Source: DP-19 sp036496285 (GTDB lineage Bacteria > Desulfobacterota > Binatia > UTPRO1). Taken from it: a stretch of 64,000 bases of DNA. The notes under the pieces are model-generated. The model ran no database searches, was not told the origin of the DNA, and saw nothing but the letters and a program-made list of their open reading frames with translations. Position numbers and translations under genes: made by a program. This document shows, one piece after another, positions 1 to 8,480 of the stretch. The stretch covers positions 5,897-69,896 of the forward strand of contig DASXLI010000056.1 in assembly GCA_036496285.1 (NCBI GenBank), given 5' to 3'. Each line of letters opens with the position of its first letter. The stretch's first letter is position 1.

Positions 1-242
1 GTGCTGCCGTCACTGAAGGAGCCGGTCGCGACGTAGGTCTGGATCTGGCCGACGACGCGCTGATGGGTCGCCGGCGAGAGCGAGATGCTCTGTAGCACCG
101 GCGACGGCCGCGGCGTCGGGGAGGCCGCCTGGGCGTGTGCGTCGGCGGCGACGAGCGGGCCGACCAGACAGAGGGCGACGATCAGTGATGACGGATGGAG
201 GCGCAAGGTCGGCGGGACTTTCACGAGCAAGGCATTTGCCAT
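1..242 (-). CDS. Secreted Ig-like (Big_2) domain protein, 5' part only
   Basis: This ORF reads off the left edge, so only the first 80 codons are present. It starts at an ATG (codon at 242-240). The N-terminus is basic and then hydrophobic (LIVALCLVGPLVAA), ending in a plausible signal peptidase site DAHA-Q. A short Pro/Thr/Ser stretch (SPTPRPSP) follows, and then the opening strands of a bacterial Ig-like group 2 domain: SISLSPA, then YVATGSFSDGS. That pattern (SLSP ... F.ATG.FSDGS) is typical of Big_2 modules in exported adhesin-like or surface proteins. Function beyond export cannot be told from this fragment. The gene is too short inside the window to appear as a long ORF. Confidence 0.7.
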   Translation of the reverse strand, partial: MANALLVKVPPTLRLHPSSLIVALCLVGPLVAADAHAQAASPTPRPSPVLQSISLSPATHQRVVGQIQTYVATGSFSDGS

Positions 243-349
243 GGGCGAATCGACACGGCCCAGGATTTTCGCGACCTTGCGAGGCGCCGACTCGTGCGTC
301 GTTACCGATCCATGCAGCCGCGCATGAGTCGGCAGTCCCTTTGGCAGGG

Positions 350-371
350 CCCTCCCGACATGGAGGGAGGG
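350..371 (-). terminator. Hairpin after the SGNH hydrolase gene
   Basis: A perfect 7-bp inverted repeat (CCCTCCC at 350-356, GGGAGGG at 365-371, 8-nt loop) lies 6 nt beyond the stop of the minus-strand SGNH gene. There is no clear T tract, so it is only a candidate transcription end or processing hairpin. Confidence 0.35.
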
Positions 372-377
372 GTCCGG

Positions 378-1664
378 CTATTCCAAATTCTCGATTCTTG
401 CCAGGGCGCGGAGGCCCGGGCCGATGGCCGCCGCGATCAGGCGGTTGCCGGAGGGGCCGAAGTGGCTGCCGTCGAAGCCGCGGTCGAGTTGCTCAGGCGG
501 CGTGGCGAGGAGCGGCGGCGCCAGGTCGATGCATGCCGTATGATCGCACATCGCGGCGACGAGGTCGTGCCAGTTGCGGGCGCTCGCGGTGCTTCGCCGC
601 AGCTTCCGAAGCGTCGCGTGGTCGGGAAGGATCGCGAGCACGAACCCCTTGCCGAGGGAAGTCTCGTCGCGCATCGTCTCGACGATCTTCCGCGACACGC
701 GCAGCGCCTCCGAGTCGAGCGCGAAGTGTCCGGCGCCGGCGTCGCGCAAAAGGAGACCCTTCGCGATCGCTGCCTGGACCAGGGCGCCGATCTTGTAGAG
801 GACGAGGCCGCCGACGACGGGCGGCGACTCGTAGAGGCTACGGAAATAGAAGCGATCGTACGCACGCAGATGGTCCCGGAGGCGCGGCGCAAGACCGGCG
901 GCGTTGTCCGCATAGATGTCGCTGCCACGCGCATAGGGGCTCTGTGCCAGCACGAGACCATCGTTTTGCAGGACGAAGCGCGGCATCACCGTGTACGAGT
1001 TCCACGACGGCTTCGCGAGCGAGCGGATCGTGTTGACGTCGCGCCAGAGATCGGTCGATGGCACGAAGACGAGCAGCACGGTGTCGTAGTCGAGCATGGG
1101 CGCCAGCTGGCGGAAGCGCAGCAGGCTCTGTCCGAGGCCGTAGCCGTCGACCGCGAGGTTGACGACGTCGAGGCCGTCGCTCGCCGCGAGGACGCTCGGC
1201 CACGCGGCCTCCTGCCGTACCCGGCTACCGCTCGCGAACGACTCGCCGAAGACGAGCACGCGGCGCACGCCGGGCGGCGGCTGCGGCTGCGTGTCGGTCG
1301 TGCTGCGGGCGCCGATGTTGTTCGTCGTCCACCAGCCGTGCGGTGACGTCGCGCGCTCGAGCGGCGCGTAGCCGCAGACCGGGTCCTCGCGGATCGGGCC
1401 CTGCATGTCGAGCCAGCCGATCGGGTCGTCGGCGCGCGGCGCCGCAGGCGCGGCGGTGTCGGCCGTTGCCGTCGCGGGCGCCGGCGCCTCCGGGAGGCGC
1501 GGCGGGATGACGCGCAGCGGAGGCAGCGCGCGCCCGAGCAAGGTGCCCCAGCTTCCGGCCGACGGGCGGATGAGGAGGCGTGCGCCGACCTCGAAGGCGA
1601 GCACGCTCAGCAGCGCGGAGAGCACCAGCAGCGCGAGGTTCGCCCGGGTGTCGCGCGACGCCAC
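378..1664 (-). CDS. Membrane-anchored SGNH/GDSL-family hydrolase
   Basis: 428-residue protein with one N-terminal membrane segment (about residues 9-30) followed by a Pro/Ala-rich stretch, then an extracytoplasmic SGNH hydrolase fold. The nucleophile block reads VLVFGESFASG, with the catalytic Ser in a GES variant of GDS. The C-terminal block GFDGSHFGPSGN supplies the conserved Asp and His of block V. Such proteins are esterases or O-acetyl transferase/esterases acting on polysaccharide or lipid esters in the envelope; the substrate is not evident. The start is GTG at 1664. No Shine-Dalgarno is seen, but TAGGGT lies 6 nt upstream (1671-1676), consistent with a leaderless mRNA. Confidence 0.75.
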   Translation of the reverse strand: MASRDTRANLALLVLSALLSVLAFEVGARLLIRPSAGSWGTLLGRALPPLRVIPPRLPEAPAPATATADTAAPAAPRADDPIGWLDMQGPIREDPVCGYAPLERATSPHGWWTTNNIGARSTTDTQPQPPPGVRRVLVFGESFASGSRVRQEAAWPSVLAASDGLDVVNLAVDGYGLGQSLLRFRQLAPMLDYDTVLLVFVPSTDLWRDVNTIRSLAKPSWNSYTVMPRFVLQNDGLVLAQSPYARGSDIYADNAAGLAPRLRDHLRAYDRFYFRSLYESPPVVGGLVLYKIGALVQAAIAKGLLLRDAGAGHFALDSEALRVSRKIVETMRDETSLGKGFVLAILPDHATLRKLRRSTASARNWHDLVAAMCDHTACIDLAPPLLATPPEQLDRGFDGSHFGPSGNRLIAAAIGPGLRALARIENLE

Positions 1665-1793
1665 GCGCGGACCCTATCGCGAAGCGCCGCTTGACTCACG
1701 CCCATCCGGGGGTAGGCTCGGCGGTGCGTGAGGCATGTCGCCCACGCGCGAAACCCCGCCGGGAGCGATGAGCCCCCGCGAGAGGAGAACACG

Positions 1794-2303
1794 ATGCATC
1801 CAGGCATGATGTACTGGTGGAAGACCCACCGGGGTGGCGGCAGCTGCCATGCGTACGCCGACGACGGCCCGGCCGAGCACGGCCGGCGTCAGCGCTACGC
1901 CGACCGGATCGATCGCATCGAGATGTACTTCGCGTCGCACCACGAGAGCGACCTCGGCGCCGGCGTCTTCGGCGTCCGCCGGCCGCTCCGTTTTCTCGCC
2001 TACAAGCTCGAGCTCGACGAGCGGCAGGTGGCGGAGCTGGCGCGCATCCTCGGCGACCTCAAGACCGAGCGCGCGCAAGCGGAGGTCGACCGCCGCCGCG
2101 CCACAGCGGCGCTCGCCGACGCGGTCGGTGGCGAGCAGTTCGACGCCGCAGCGGCGAGCAACGCGGGAGCCGTCCGGGTCGCGACGGCGGAGCACATGCG
2201 CGACGCCGTCGTGAAGGCGCTGCAGCGCCTGCACGCGCTCCTCGAACCGGCGCAGCGGGAGCGGCTCGCCTATCTGATCCGCACGGGCACGCTGCAGATG
2301 TAG
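1794..2303 (+). CDS. CpxP/Spy-like periplasmic stress or metal-sensor protein
   Basis: 169-residue protein. ATG 1794 was chosen because AGAGGAGA lies just upstream; an in-frame start further upstream (1728) lacks this. The N-terminus is rich in Met, His and Trp (HPGMMYWW). The rest is helical with the pattern seen in heavy-metal-resistance/Spy-like proteins: an ELDERQVAELARIL segment, a long charged helix and a second LLEPAQRERLAYLI segment, similar to the LTxxQ motifs of CpxP. No normal signal peptide is visible, so the location is uncertain. The assignment rests on motif layout only. It is convergent with the large glycosyltransferase gene, with 13 nt between the ends. Confidence 0.5.
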   Translation: MHPGMMYWWKTHRGGGSCHAYADDGPAEHGRRQRYADRIDRIEMYFASHHESDLGAGVFGVRRPLRFLAYKLELDERQVAELARILGDLKTERAQAEVDRRRATAALADAVGGEQFDAAAASNAGAVRVATAEHMRDAVVKALQRLHALLEPAQRERLAYLIRTGTLQM

Positions 2304-2316
2304 CGCGGCCCGCGCG

Positions 2317-5300
2317 CTACGCGGAGGCGGGGAGCTGCTCGTCCGGGCGGCTCCCCGCCGCACCGATCTGCGCGCGCACCTGCTCGAGCCAGCGCCGCAC
2401 GCCGGCGTCGTCGGGCCACTCGCCTTCCGCGAGGAGCCGGCGCGCGCCCGACGCGTCGCCGCCGAGGAGCGCGAGCTGCAGCGCGCACACCGCTTCCCAG
2501 CGGTGACGCTCGGCCGCATCGGTGATCGGCGCGAGCACCTTGGCGCCGTCGGCGCGGGTGCGTGCGGCGAGGCCTTCCGGGACGAGCACCGTGTCCTCGT
2601 CGCCGATCCGCCACCAGAGACCGCCCCAGCGCTCCAGCAGGCGCCGTCCGTTCGCGTCGTCGTGGTCCTTGCGGCCCGGCGTCTGGCTCTCCAGGTGATA
2701 GAGCGTGCTCGCGGGCTGGTACACGACCTTGTCGCCGCGCTGGCGGACCCGCAGGCAGAAGTCGACGTCCTCGTAGCCGTTCACGAAACCCTCGTCGAAG
2801 CCGCCGATCGCCTCGAATCCGGCGCGGCGGACGGCCATGCTTGCGGCGGTGACGCAGTGGATCTCGCGGCGGCGGTTCACCGCGGGGGCGTCCGCGCTGG
2901 AGCGATAGAAGACGTGGTACGGGATCGGGATCTCGCGCGTGAAGATCACCCCGGCGTGCTGCACGGTGCCGTCGGCGTAGAGCAGCTTGCTGCCGACGAC
3001 CGCGACGCGCGGGTCGCCGTCGAGCTCGGCGAGGAGCGGCGCGAGCCAGCCCGACAGCGGAATGGTGTCGTTGTTGAGAAAGACCAGATGGCGCCCGCGC
3101 GCCGCCCGCGCGCCCTGATTGCAGGCGGCGGCGAAGCCGCGGTTCTCCGCGTTGCGGATCACCTGCACGTCGCCGCCGAGCGACGCCAGCACTTCGGCCG
3201 TGCGGTCGGTCGAGCCGTTGTCGACGAGCACGACCTCGTAGCGTGCGCCCTGCGTGACCTCGGCGAGGTTCACCAGGCACTGCTCGGTCAGCTCGGCACG
3301 GTTGAAGAGCGGGATGACGATCGAGCAGTCGAACGCGTCGGCGTCGCCCGTGGCCCGGGTTGCCGCCGCGCCCGTCGGTGCGGGCCGCGGCGCCGGAGAC
3401 GGCGCGCCGATCTGGGCGCGCAGCCCGCGTAGGAACTGCTCGCGCGCCTGCTGGATGTCAGTCCGGCCGACAACGTCGGCCGCGCTCTTCTGGTAGACGC
3501 TCTCGGCGGTGCGCAGGAAGTCGGGCCGCGCGCCGCTCGTCATCGACGAGCCGTCGACCCGATGGGTGAACTCGGCGGTGATCGTCGGCAGGTGCTTGAA
3601 GGGGAACCGGGCCGACATGCGTACCCAGAGGTCCCAGTCCTCGTGCGAGGTGAGCGCCTCGTCGAAGCCGCCCACGGCCTCGATGCAGGCGCGGTCGTGC
3701 ATCATGCAGAGCACCGGAAAGGCGTTCCGGACGAGCAGCCAGTCGCGGTCGTGGTCGTTCGAGTAGGGCCGGTCGCGCGCGACCGTGACGTAGCGGCCGT
3801 CGCGCCTCGTCTGCGTCACCCGCAGCGCGTCCGTGTAGGCGGCGCGATGGCTGCCCTGCTCGAGGAACGCGACCAGCGTCTCGAGGTGCTCCGGGTAGAA
3901 GCGGTCGTCGTCGTCGAGATACGCGATGTACTTGCCGCGTGCGACTCCGATGCCGGAGTTGCGCGCCGCCGCGAGGTTGCGGTTGGCGGGGTGGCGCACG
4001 TACGAGATGCGCCCCTCCGTGTCGAGCGACTGCACGAGCGCGGCGACGTCGGCGCCGCCGTCGTTTACGACGATGATCTCGAAGTCGCGATAGGTCTGCT
4101 GCAGGATGCTCTCGATCGCCTCGCGCAGCGTCTCCGGACGGTCGAGCGTCGGCACGATGACCGACACCATCGGCGTGCGCGGCGCGGCGACCGCCGCGGG
4201 CGGTGGAGCAGGGGGCGTGGACACGGCCGGCCGAGCTGCCGGGGGCGCGGCGGACGCCGCCGTGGCCCGTGGCGCGGGCGCGGCGTCGCGCCGAGGCATG
4301 GGTGCCTTCGCCGGCGTGAGGGGCTTCGGCGGCGCGCCTCCCTGCTCGGTGAGGGAGAAGACGCGGCGCGCAGCACGCTCGCGCTCGAAGAGCTCGATCC
4401 CGGCGTGGTTGAAGGTCGAGGGGCTGATCGTCGCGACGGCGTCGGCGCGGCCGTGCTTCGCGGCCGTCTCGAGGGCGAGCACGAGCCGGCGGAGATCCGC
4501 CTGCGCCGTCGACCGCAGCGGCTCCAGCGCCTGGCGCATCTCGTCCCAGCGGCCGGCGCGGCCGCAGGCGATGGCGAAGTTCGCGAGCGCGATCGCCTCG
4601 CGCTGAATCGAGCAGGCGGCGTCGAGGAACGAGACCGCGAGGTCGGCCGGGGCCCAGGGCGATTGCAGCAGGGCGGTGCCGAAGTCGAGGCAGGCCCAGA
4701 ACTCCGCCTCGCCGCGGTCGCCGCAGTCGGGCAGGGCCGGAAAGAGCTCGTGCATGTCGAGGCGGCCGCCGCGGCGCGCGAGCGCGTTCGCGACGACGGC
4801 GCGGCTCGCCTGTGCAATCTGGTCGCGCTTGGTCGCCGTCATGCTGTTGTCGTGCAGGCGGTAGTAGTAGAGGATCTCCGGCACGTAGACGGCGGGATAG
4901 CGCTCGACGATCCGGAGCCACATGTCCCAGTCCTCGGCGCCGTCGAGCGCCGGGTCGTACATGCCGACCGCGTCCTGGCACTCGCGCCGGTAGAGGAACG
5001 CGGCGATGCCGGGGTTCTGCTTCAGCAGCGCGCGGACCGTGACCTCCTGGTCGCGGTGGATGCCGGTGATGCGGTCCTTGGCGTCGATCCAGGCGAACGC
5101 CGAGTAGGCGAAGCCCGCCTCGGGATAGTGGTCGAGCGCGCCGACCAGCGCTTCGAGGAACATCGGCGCGCAGGTGTTGTCGGCCGACGTCCAGGTGAGG
5201 AGCTCGCCGCGCGCGCGGGCGAAGCCGGCATTCAGCGCGCCGGGCAGGCGCTGGTTCTCCTGGTGCACGACCACGATGCGCGGGTCGGTGAGGCCGTCGA

Positions 5301-6918
5301 GGTACTCGCGCGTGCCGTCGGTCGAGCCGTCGTTCACGATGACGAGCTCGAAGTCGGTGTAGGTCTGCGCGAGCACGCTCGTGATCGCGCCCGGGAGGAG
5401 CGCGCGATGGTTGTAGACGGGCAGCACGACGGTGACCCGCGGCCCGGAGCGAGGCGCGGGCGCGGCGGCCTTCGCCGCCGGCGCGACGGCCTTCGCCGCC
5501 GGCACGACCCGGCGCGGCGTCGCGAGCAGGTCGGCGGGGATCGGTTGCTTCGCCAGCAGCACGATCGGCCGTTGGTAGTCGGCGCTCTGGCCGAGCACCT
5601 CGGCGAAGGGCATGCCGAGCTCGCGCCGGATCACCTCGACCTCGGACTGCCACGAGCGCCCCTCGTAGCACTCGGGCTGGCTCGCCATCTCCAGCATCAC
5701 GTACGACGGCGCGAGCGTCGCGAGGTCGGCCAGGAAGCGCTGCTTGTCGCGGATGTGATGGTACATGGAGTAGATGGTCACGAGATCGACGCGCTCGCCC
5801 CGCAGCCGCTCCGCCAACGAGTCCTCGCCGCCGACGGCGCAATGGAACGCGACGTTCTCGACCCCTGCGACGAACGCGAGCGCCTTCGAGAGCTCGACGT
5901 ACTTGTCGTAGGCCTCGACGCCGATCGAGCGCCGCACCTGCGGCTGGCGCGCCAGCGCGATGTTGAACATGCCGACGTTGCTGCCGACGTCCAGGTGGGT
6001 GTACGGGCCGTCGAAGAGCTTCGCGGCGACCGCGGCAATGATCGGGATGCGCGGGTCGTCGACCGGACGCTGGCCCGCAATCGCGAGCCCGGGGATCTGG
6101 ATCGACTGGTAGACGCGCTCGTCCTTGCCGTGGTCGAGCGCGGTGAGGAACGGGCACGACGAGTCGAAGTTGCACGAGGCGACGAGCAGCTCGAGCCGCG
6201 CCTGCACCAGCGCGACGAAGACGGCGCGCAGGCGCGTCAGGCAGGTGAGGCCGCCGAGACGGCCCTCGCCGGACGGCATCTCGCCGACGTCGCCGTTGGC
6301 CGTCTTGCCGACGACGTCGAGCGACTGCGTGAACGGCTCGGTCTGCACGAGGTCGCGCGCCTCCTCGAAGTCGGCGAGCACCGGCACGTCGCTGCGGAAG
6401 AGGAGGTTCTTCTCGTGGAGATCGGTGTGGACGATGCCGCGCTCGTAGAGCGCGCGCGCGGCGGCCTCGATGCCGGCGAAAGCGTCGACCAGCGCGCCGG
6501 CGCCGAGCCCGGCGACTGCGCTCTCGAAGGGCGCCAGCCATTCGAGCAGCAGGAAGGCGTGATCGCCCTCCTCCACGTAGCCGTGGACGGTGGGCACGAA
6601 GGGCAGGCCGGCGAGGCGCTGCAGGAAGCGATGCTCGTTCCGCAGCGACGGCTCACGCGAGAAGGCGGGCTCGGACTCGAGTTTGCTCTCGACCGTTACC
6701 GCGAGGTGCTTCACCTTGAGGAAGTACGACGCCGACGCGGTCGCGACCTTGAAGAGCGACGCGCCGCCGCCCGGCTCCCATGGCCGGGCGATCGGCGTGA
6801 CCTCGCACGTGGCATCGCCGACGAGCGTCCCGACGACGCGCGTGAGGCGCGGACGGTCGGCGAGGATGGCGTCCAGGTGGCGCCGTTTGCTCTCGAGGGC
6901 CTGCGGGTTGAACTGCAT
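2317..6918 (-). CDS. Kinase / methyltransferase / triple GT2 glycosyltransferase fusion
   Basis: Unusually large 1533-residue cytoplasmic protein with five recognisable modules. (1) Residues about 50-240: APH/lipopolysaccharide-kinase-like fold with catalytic loop HTDLHEKN (164-171) and metal site ADFEE (182-186). (2) About 285-455: class I SAM methyltransferase with motif HLDVGSNVG (308-316). (3) About 494-700: GT2 domain (VTVVLPVYNH, VNDGSTDG). (4) About 917-1150: a second GT2 (VSVIVPTLDR, VNDGGAD, AYLDDDDRF). (5) About 1198-1440: a third, rhamnosyltransferase-like GT2 (IVIPLFNR, VDNGSTDRT, FLNNDT). Pro/Ala-rich linkers separate the modules (470-490, 860-915, 1170-1192) and a helical spacer lies at 700-860. 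GAGGAGA precedes the ATG. It is the last gene of a three-gene minus-strand group, 11 nt after the toroid-methyltransferase gene. Likely role: building and decorating a methylated, phosphorylated surface glycan (inference). Confidence 0.8.
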   Translation of the reverse strand: MQFNPQALESKRRHLDAILADRPRLTRVVGTLVGDATCEVTPIARPWEPGGGASLFKVATASASYFLKVKHLAVTVESKLESEPAFSREPSLRNEHRFLQRLAGLPFVPTVHGYVEEGDHAFLLLEWLAPFESAVAGLGAGALVDAFAGIEAAARALYERGIVHTDLHEKNLLFRSDVPVLADFEEARDLVQTEPFTQSLDVVGKTANGDVGEMPSGEGRLGGLTCLTRLRAVFVALVQARLELLVASCNFDSSCPFLTALDHGKDERVYQSIQIPGLAIAGQRPVDDPRIPIIAAVAAKLFDGPYTHLDVGSNVGMFNIALARQPQVRRSIGVEAYDKYVELSKALAFVAGVENVAFHCAVGGEDSLAERLRGERVDLVTIYSMYHHIRDKQRFLADLATLAPSYVMLEMASQPECYEGRSWQSEVEVIRRELGMPFAEVLGQSADYQRPIVLLAKQPIPADLLATPRRVVPAAKAVAPAAKAAAPAPRSGPRVTVVLPVYNHRALLPGAITSVLAQTYTDFELVIVNDGSTDGTREYLDGLTDPRIVVVHQENQRLPGALNAGFARARGELLTWTSADNTCAPMFLEALVGALDHYPEAGFAYSAFAWIDAKDRITGIHRDQEVTVRALLKQNPGIAAFLYRRECQDAVGMYDPALDGAEDWDMWLRIVERYPAVYVPEILYYYRLHDNSMTATKRDQIAQASRAVVANALARRGGRLDMHELFPALPDCGDRGEAEFWACLDFGTALLQSPWAPADLAVSFLDAACSIQREAIALANFAIACGRAGRWDEMRQALEPLRSTAQADLRRLVLALETAAKHGRADAVATISPSTFNHAGIELFERERAARRVFSLTEQGGAPPKPLTPAKAPMPRRDAAPAPRATAASAAPPAARPAVSTPPAPPPAAVAAPRTPMVSVIVPTLDRPETLREAIESILQQTYRDFEIIVVNDGGADVAALVQSLDTEGRISYVRHPANRNLAAARNSGIGVARGKYIAYLDDDDRFYPEHLETLVAFLEQGSHRAAYTDALRVTQTRRDGRYVTVARDRPYSNDHDRDWLLVRNAFPVLCMMHDRACIEAVGGFDEALTSHEDWDLWVRMSARFPFKHLPTITAEFTHRVDGSSMTSGARPDFLRTAESVYQKSAADVVGRTDIQQAREQFLRGLRAQIGAPSPAPRPAPTGAAATRATGDADAFDCSIVIPLFNRAELTEQCLVNLAEVTQGARYEVVLVDNGSTDRTAEVLASLGGDVQVIRNAENRGFAAACNQGARAARGRHLVFLNNDTIPLSGWLAPLLAELDGDPRVAVVGSKLLYADGTVQHAGVIFTREIPIPYHVFYRSSADAPAVNRRREIHCVTAASMAVRRAGFEAIGGFDEGFVNGYEDVDFCLRVRQRGDKVVYQPASTLYHLESQTPGRKDHDDANGRRLLERWGGLWWRIGDEDTVLVPEGLAARTRADGAKVLAPITDAAERHRWEAVCALQLALLGGDASGARRLLAEGEWPDDAGVRRWLEQVRAQIGAAGSRPDEQLPASA

Positions 6919-6929
6919 GCGCGATCTCC

Positions 6930-8447
6930 TCAGGCGGGGGCGCCGACGTCGTCCGCGTCACGCGCCGTCGCCGCGGGGCGCACCAGCTTGCGCCCGCTCC
7001 AGCAGATGAACAGGCCGTCGGCCTCGCGCCCGTCGTAGCCGACGAGCTCCGCCTCGGCCGCGAGCCCGAGCGAGGTGAGCACGGCGCTCAGCTCGCCGGC
7101 GTCGAACCAGCGCTCCCAACTCGGCGTCGCCAGCGTGCCGAGCTTCTCCTTGTTCTTGTCGATGATCACGAGGGTGCCGCCGGGGGCGAGGACGCGCACC
7201 AGCTCGCGCACCGCCTCGCCGATCTGTACCGCGTGCTCGAGCGCCTCGATGCAGATGACGGCGTCGAAGTGGCCGTCGGGGAACGGCATGTCGAGCAGGC
7301 TGTGCTGCACGCGCGCAATGCCGGCCGGGACGTGGCGCAGCATCTCGGCGGAGACGTCGAGCGCGGTGATCGCGGCGTCGGGGAAGCGGCGTTGCAGGAG
7401 CGCTGCGTAGCGGCCTTTGCCGGCGCCCGCGTCGAGCACGCGCTTCCCCTGCAGGGGCCCGAGCTTGTCGAGCACGGCGCGGACGCGGCCGTCCTGCTCG
7501 GCGATGTCGGTGCGGTACTCGCTGGCGGTGCGGTCGAAGTGATGGGCGATGCGGCACTGCTCGGCCTCGATCGCGTACTTCACGCCCCACGCCGGCTCCT
7601 CCGCCGGGAAGTAGGCAGCGCCGACGCCGTACGAGCCGAAGAAGCCGCCGCTCGGATTCTGCAGCGCGGCGACGAAGGCGAGTGCGCGCTCGGCCCGGGC
7701 CGTCTCGCCGAGACGGAACCAGACCTGCGCGAGTTGGGCGAGGCCGGTCGTGCAGACCCAGGCGACGTCGCTGTACGCGGGCACGGCGCCGTTCTCCTGC
7801 TGGAAGCGCGCAACGTCGGCCATGCCGCGTCGTGCCTCTTCCACGCAGCCGAGCTCGAGCAGCGCCTCCTGGACGTAGGCGTAGAAGTGGGTCAGCAGGC
7901 TCGGCGTCGCGAAGCGCATCCCGCGCACGACGCCGAGATAGTAGTCGCGGCTGCGGTCGACGAACTCGCGATAGCGCGGCTCGTCGAGCAGCTCGCCCGC
8001 GGCGCGCAGCGGCGCCAGCACATAGAGGTGGATCGCCTCCGTCACCTCGCCGCGCGGCCCGAGGCTCCAGGCGCCGCCCGGCGACGGCACCGGCAACTGC
8101 CCGCGCGCGTCGGCGCTCGCGACGAGCCAGTCACAGGTACGGCGGATCGGCCCTTCGAGCGCGGGGTAGGTCGGCAGGAGCGCCACCCAGCCGCGCAGCA
8201 CCTGGCCGGTGTCGAACGCGAAGGTCTGATCGCTGCCGGGGCCATTGAACGCGGCGTCCGGCCGCTGCACCGTCACCAACCAGTCGGCGAACTGCCGCGC
8301 CAGTGCACGCTCGCCGACGCCGAGCAGGGTCGGGATGAAGTATCCCGTCACCTCCGGGTAGGCGACCCGCTGCCGCGACGATACGACGATGCCGCCGTCG
8401 GCAAGGGTGTTCCGTCGAATCCATCGCACCGCCCGTTCGAGCACCAC
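6930..8447 (-). CDS. Alpha/alpha-toroid plus SAM methyltransferase fusion
   Basis: 505 residues. The N-terminal 290 residues show repeated helical hairpins typical of an alpha/alpha toroid (prenyltransferase/terpenoid-cyclase or GH-like): VTGYFIPTLL, FNGPGSDQTFAFDTGQVLRG and GGFFGSYGVGAAYFP. The C-terminal 200 residues are a class I methyltransferase: VLDAGAGKGRYA (motif I), ITALDVSAEML (II), DAVICIEALEHA (post-II) and LVRVLAPGGTLVIIDK (III). Such fusions occur in O-antigen/polysaccharide clusters, but the reaction is unknown. A GAGGAGG is almost in contact with GTG 8447; the next codon, GTG 8444, would have better spacing. It lies 33 nt downstream of the ParB-like/methyltransferase gene and 11 nt before the large fusion, so one operon is likely. 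Confidence 0.7.
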   Translation of the reverse strand: MVLERAVRWIRRNTLADGGIVVSSRQRVAYPEVTGYFIPTLLGVGERALARQFADWLVTVQRPDAAFNGPGSDQTFAFDTGQVLRGWVALLPTYPALEGPIRRTCDWLVASADARGQLPVPSPGGAWSLGPRGEVTEAIHLYVLAPLRAAGELLDEPRYREFVDRSRDYYLGVVRGMRFATPSLLTHFYAYVQEALLELGCVEEARRGMADVARFQQENGAVPAYSDVAWVCTTGLAQLAQVWFRLGETARAERALAFVAALQNPSGGFFGSYGVGAAYFPAEEPAWGVKYAIEAEQCRIAHHFDRTASEYRTDIAEQDGRVRAVLDKLGPLQGKRVLDAGAGKGRYAALLQRRFPDAAITALDVSAEMLRHVPAGIARVQHSLLDMPFPDGHFDAVICIEALEHAVQIGEAVRELVRVLAPGGTLVIIDKNKEKLGTLATPSWERWFDAGELSAVLTSLGLAAEAELVGYDGREADGLFICWSGRKLVRPAATARDADDVGAPA

Positions 8448-8480
8448 CCCTCCTCACCTCCGGCAGGGCCGGAGCTCAGA

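Noticed and set aside
3562..7038. Plus-strand ORF of 1158 codons
   Set aside because: Antisense to the kinase/methyltransferase/glycosyltransferase gene; Arg/Val/Glu-rich filler without motifs, typical of high-GC shadow frames.
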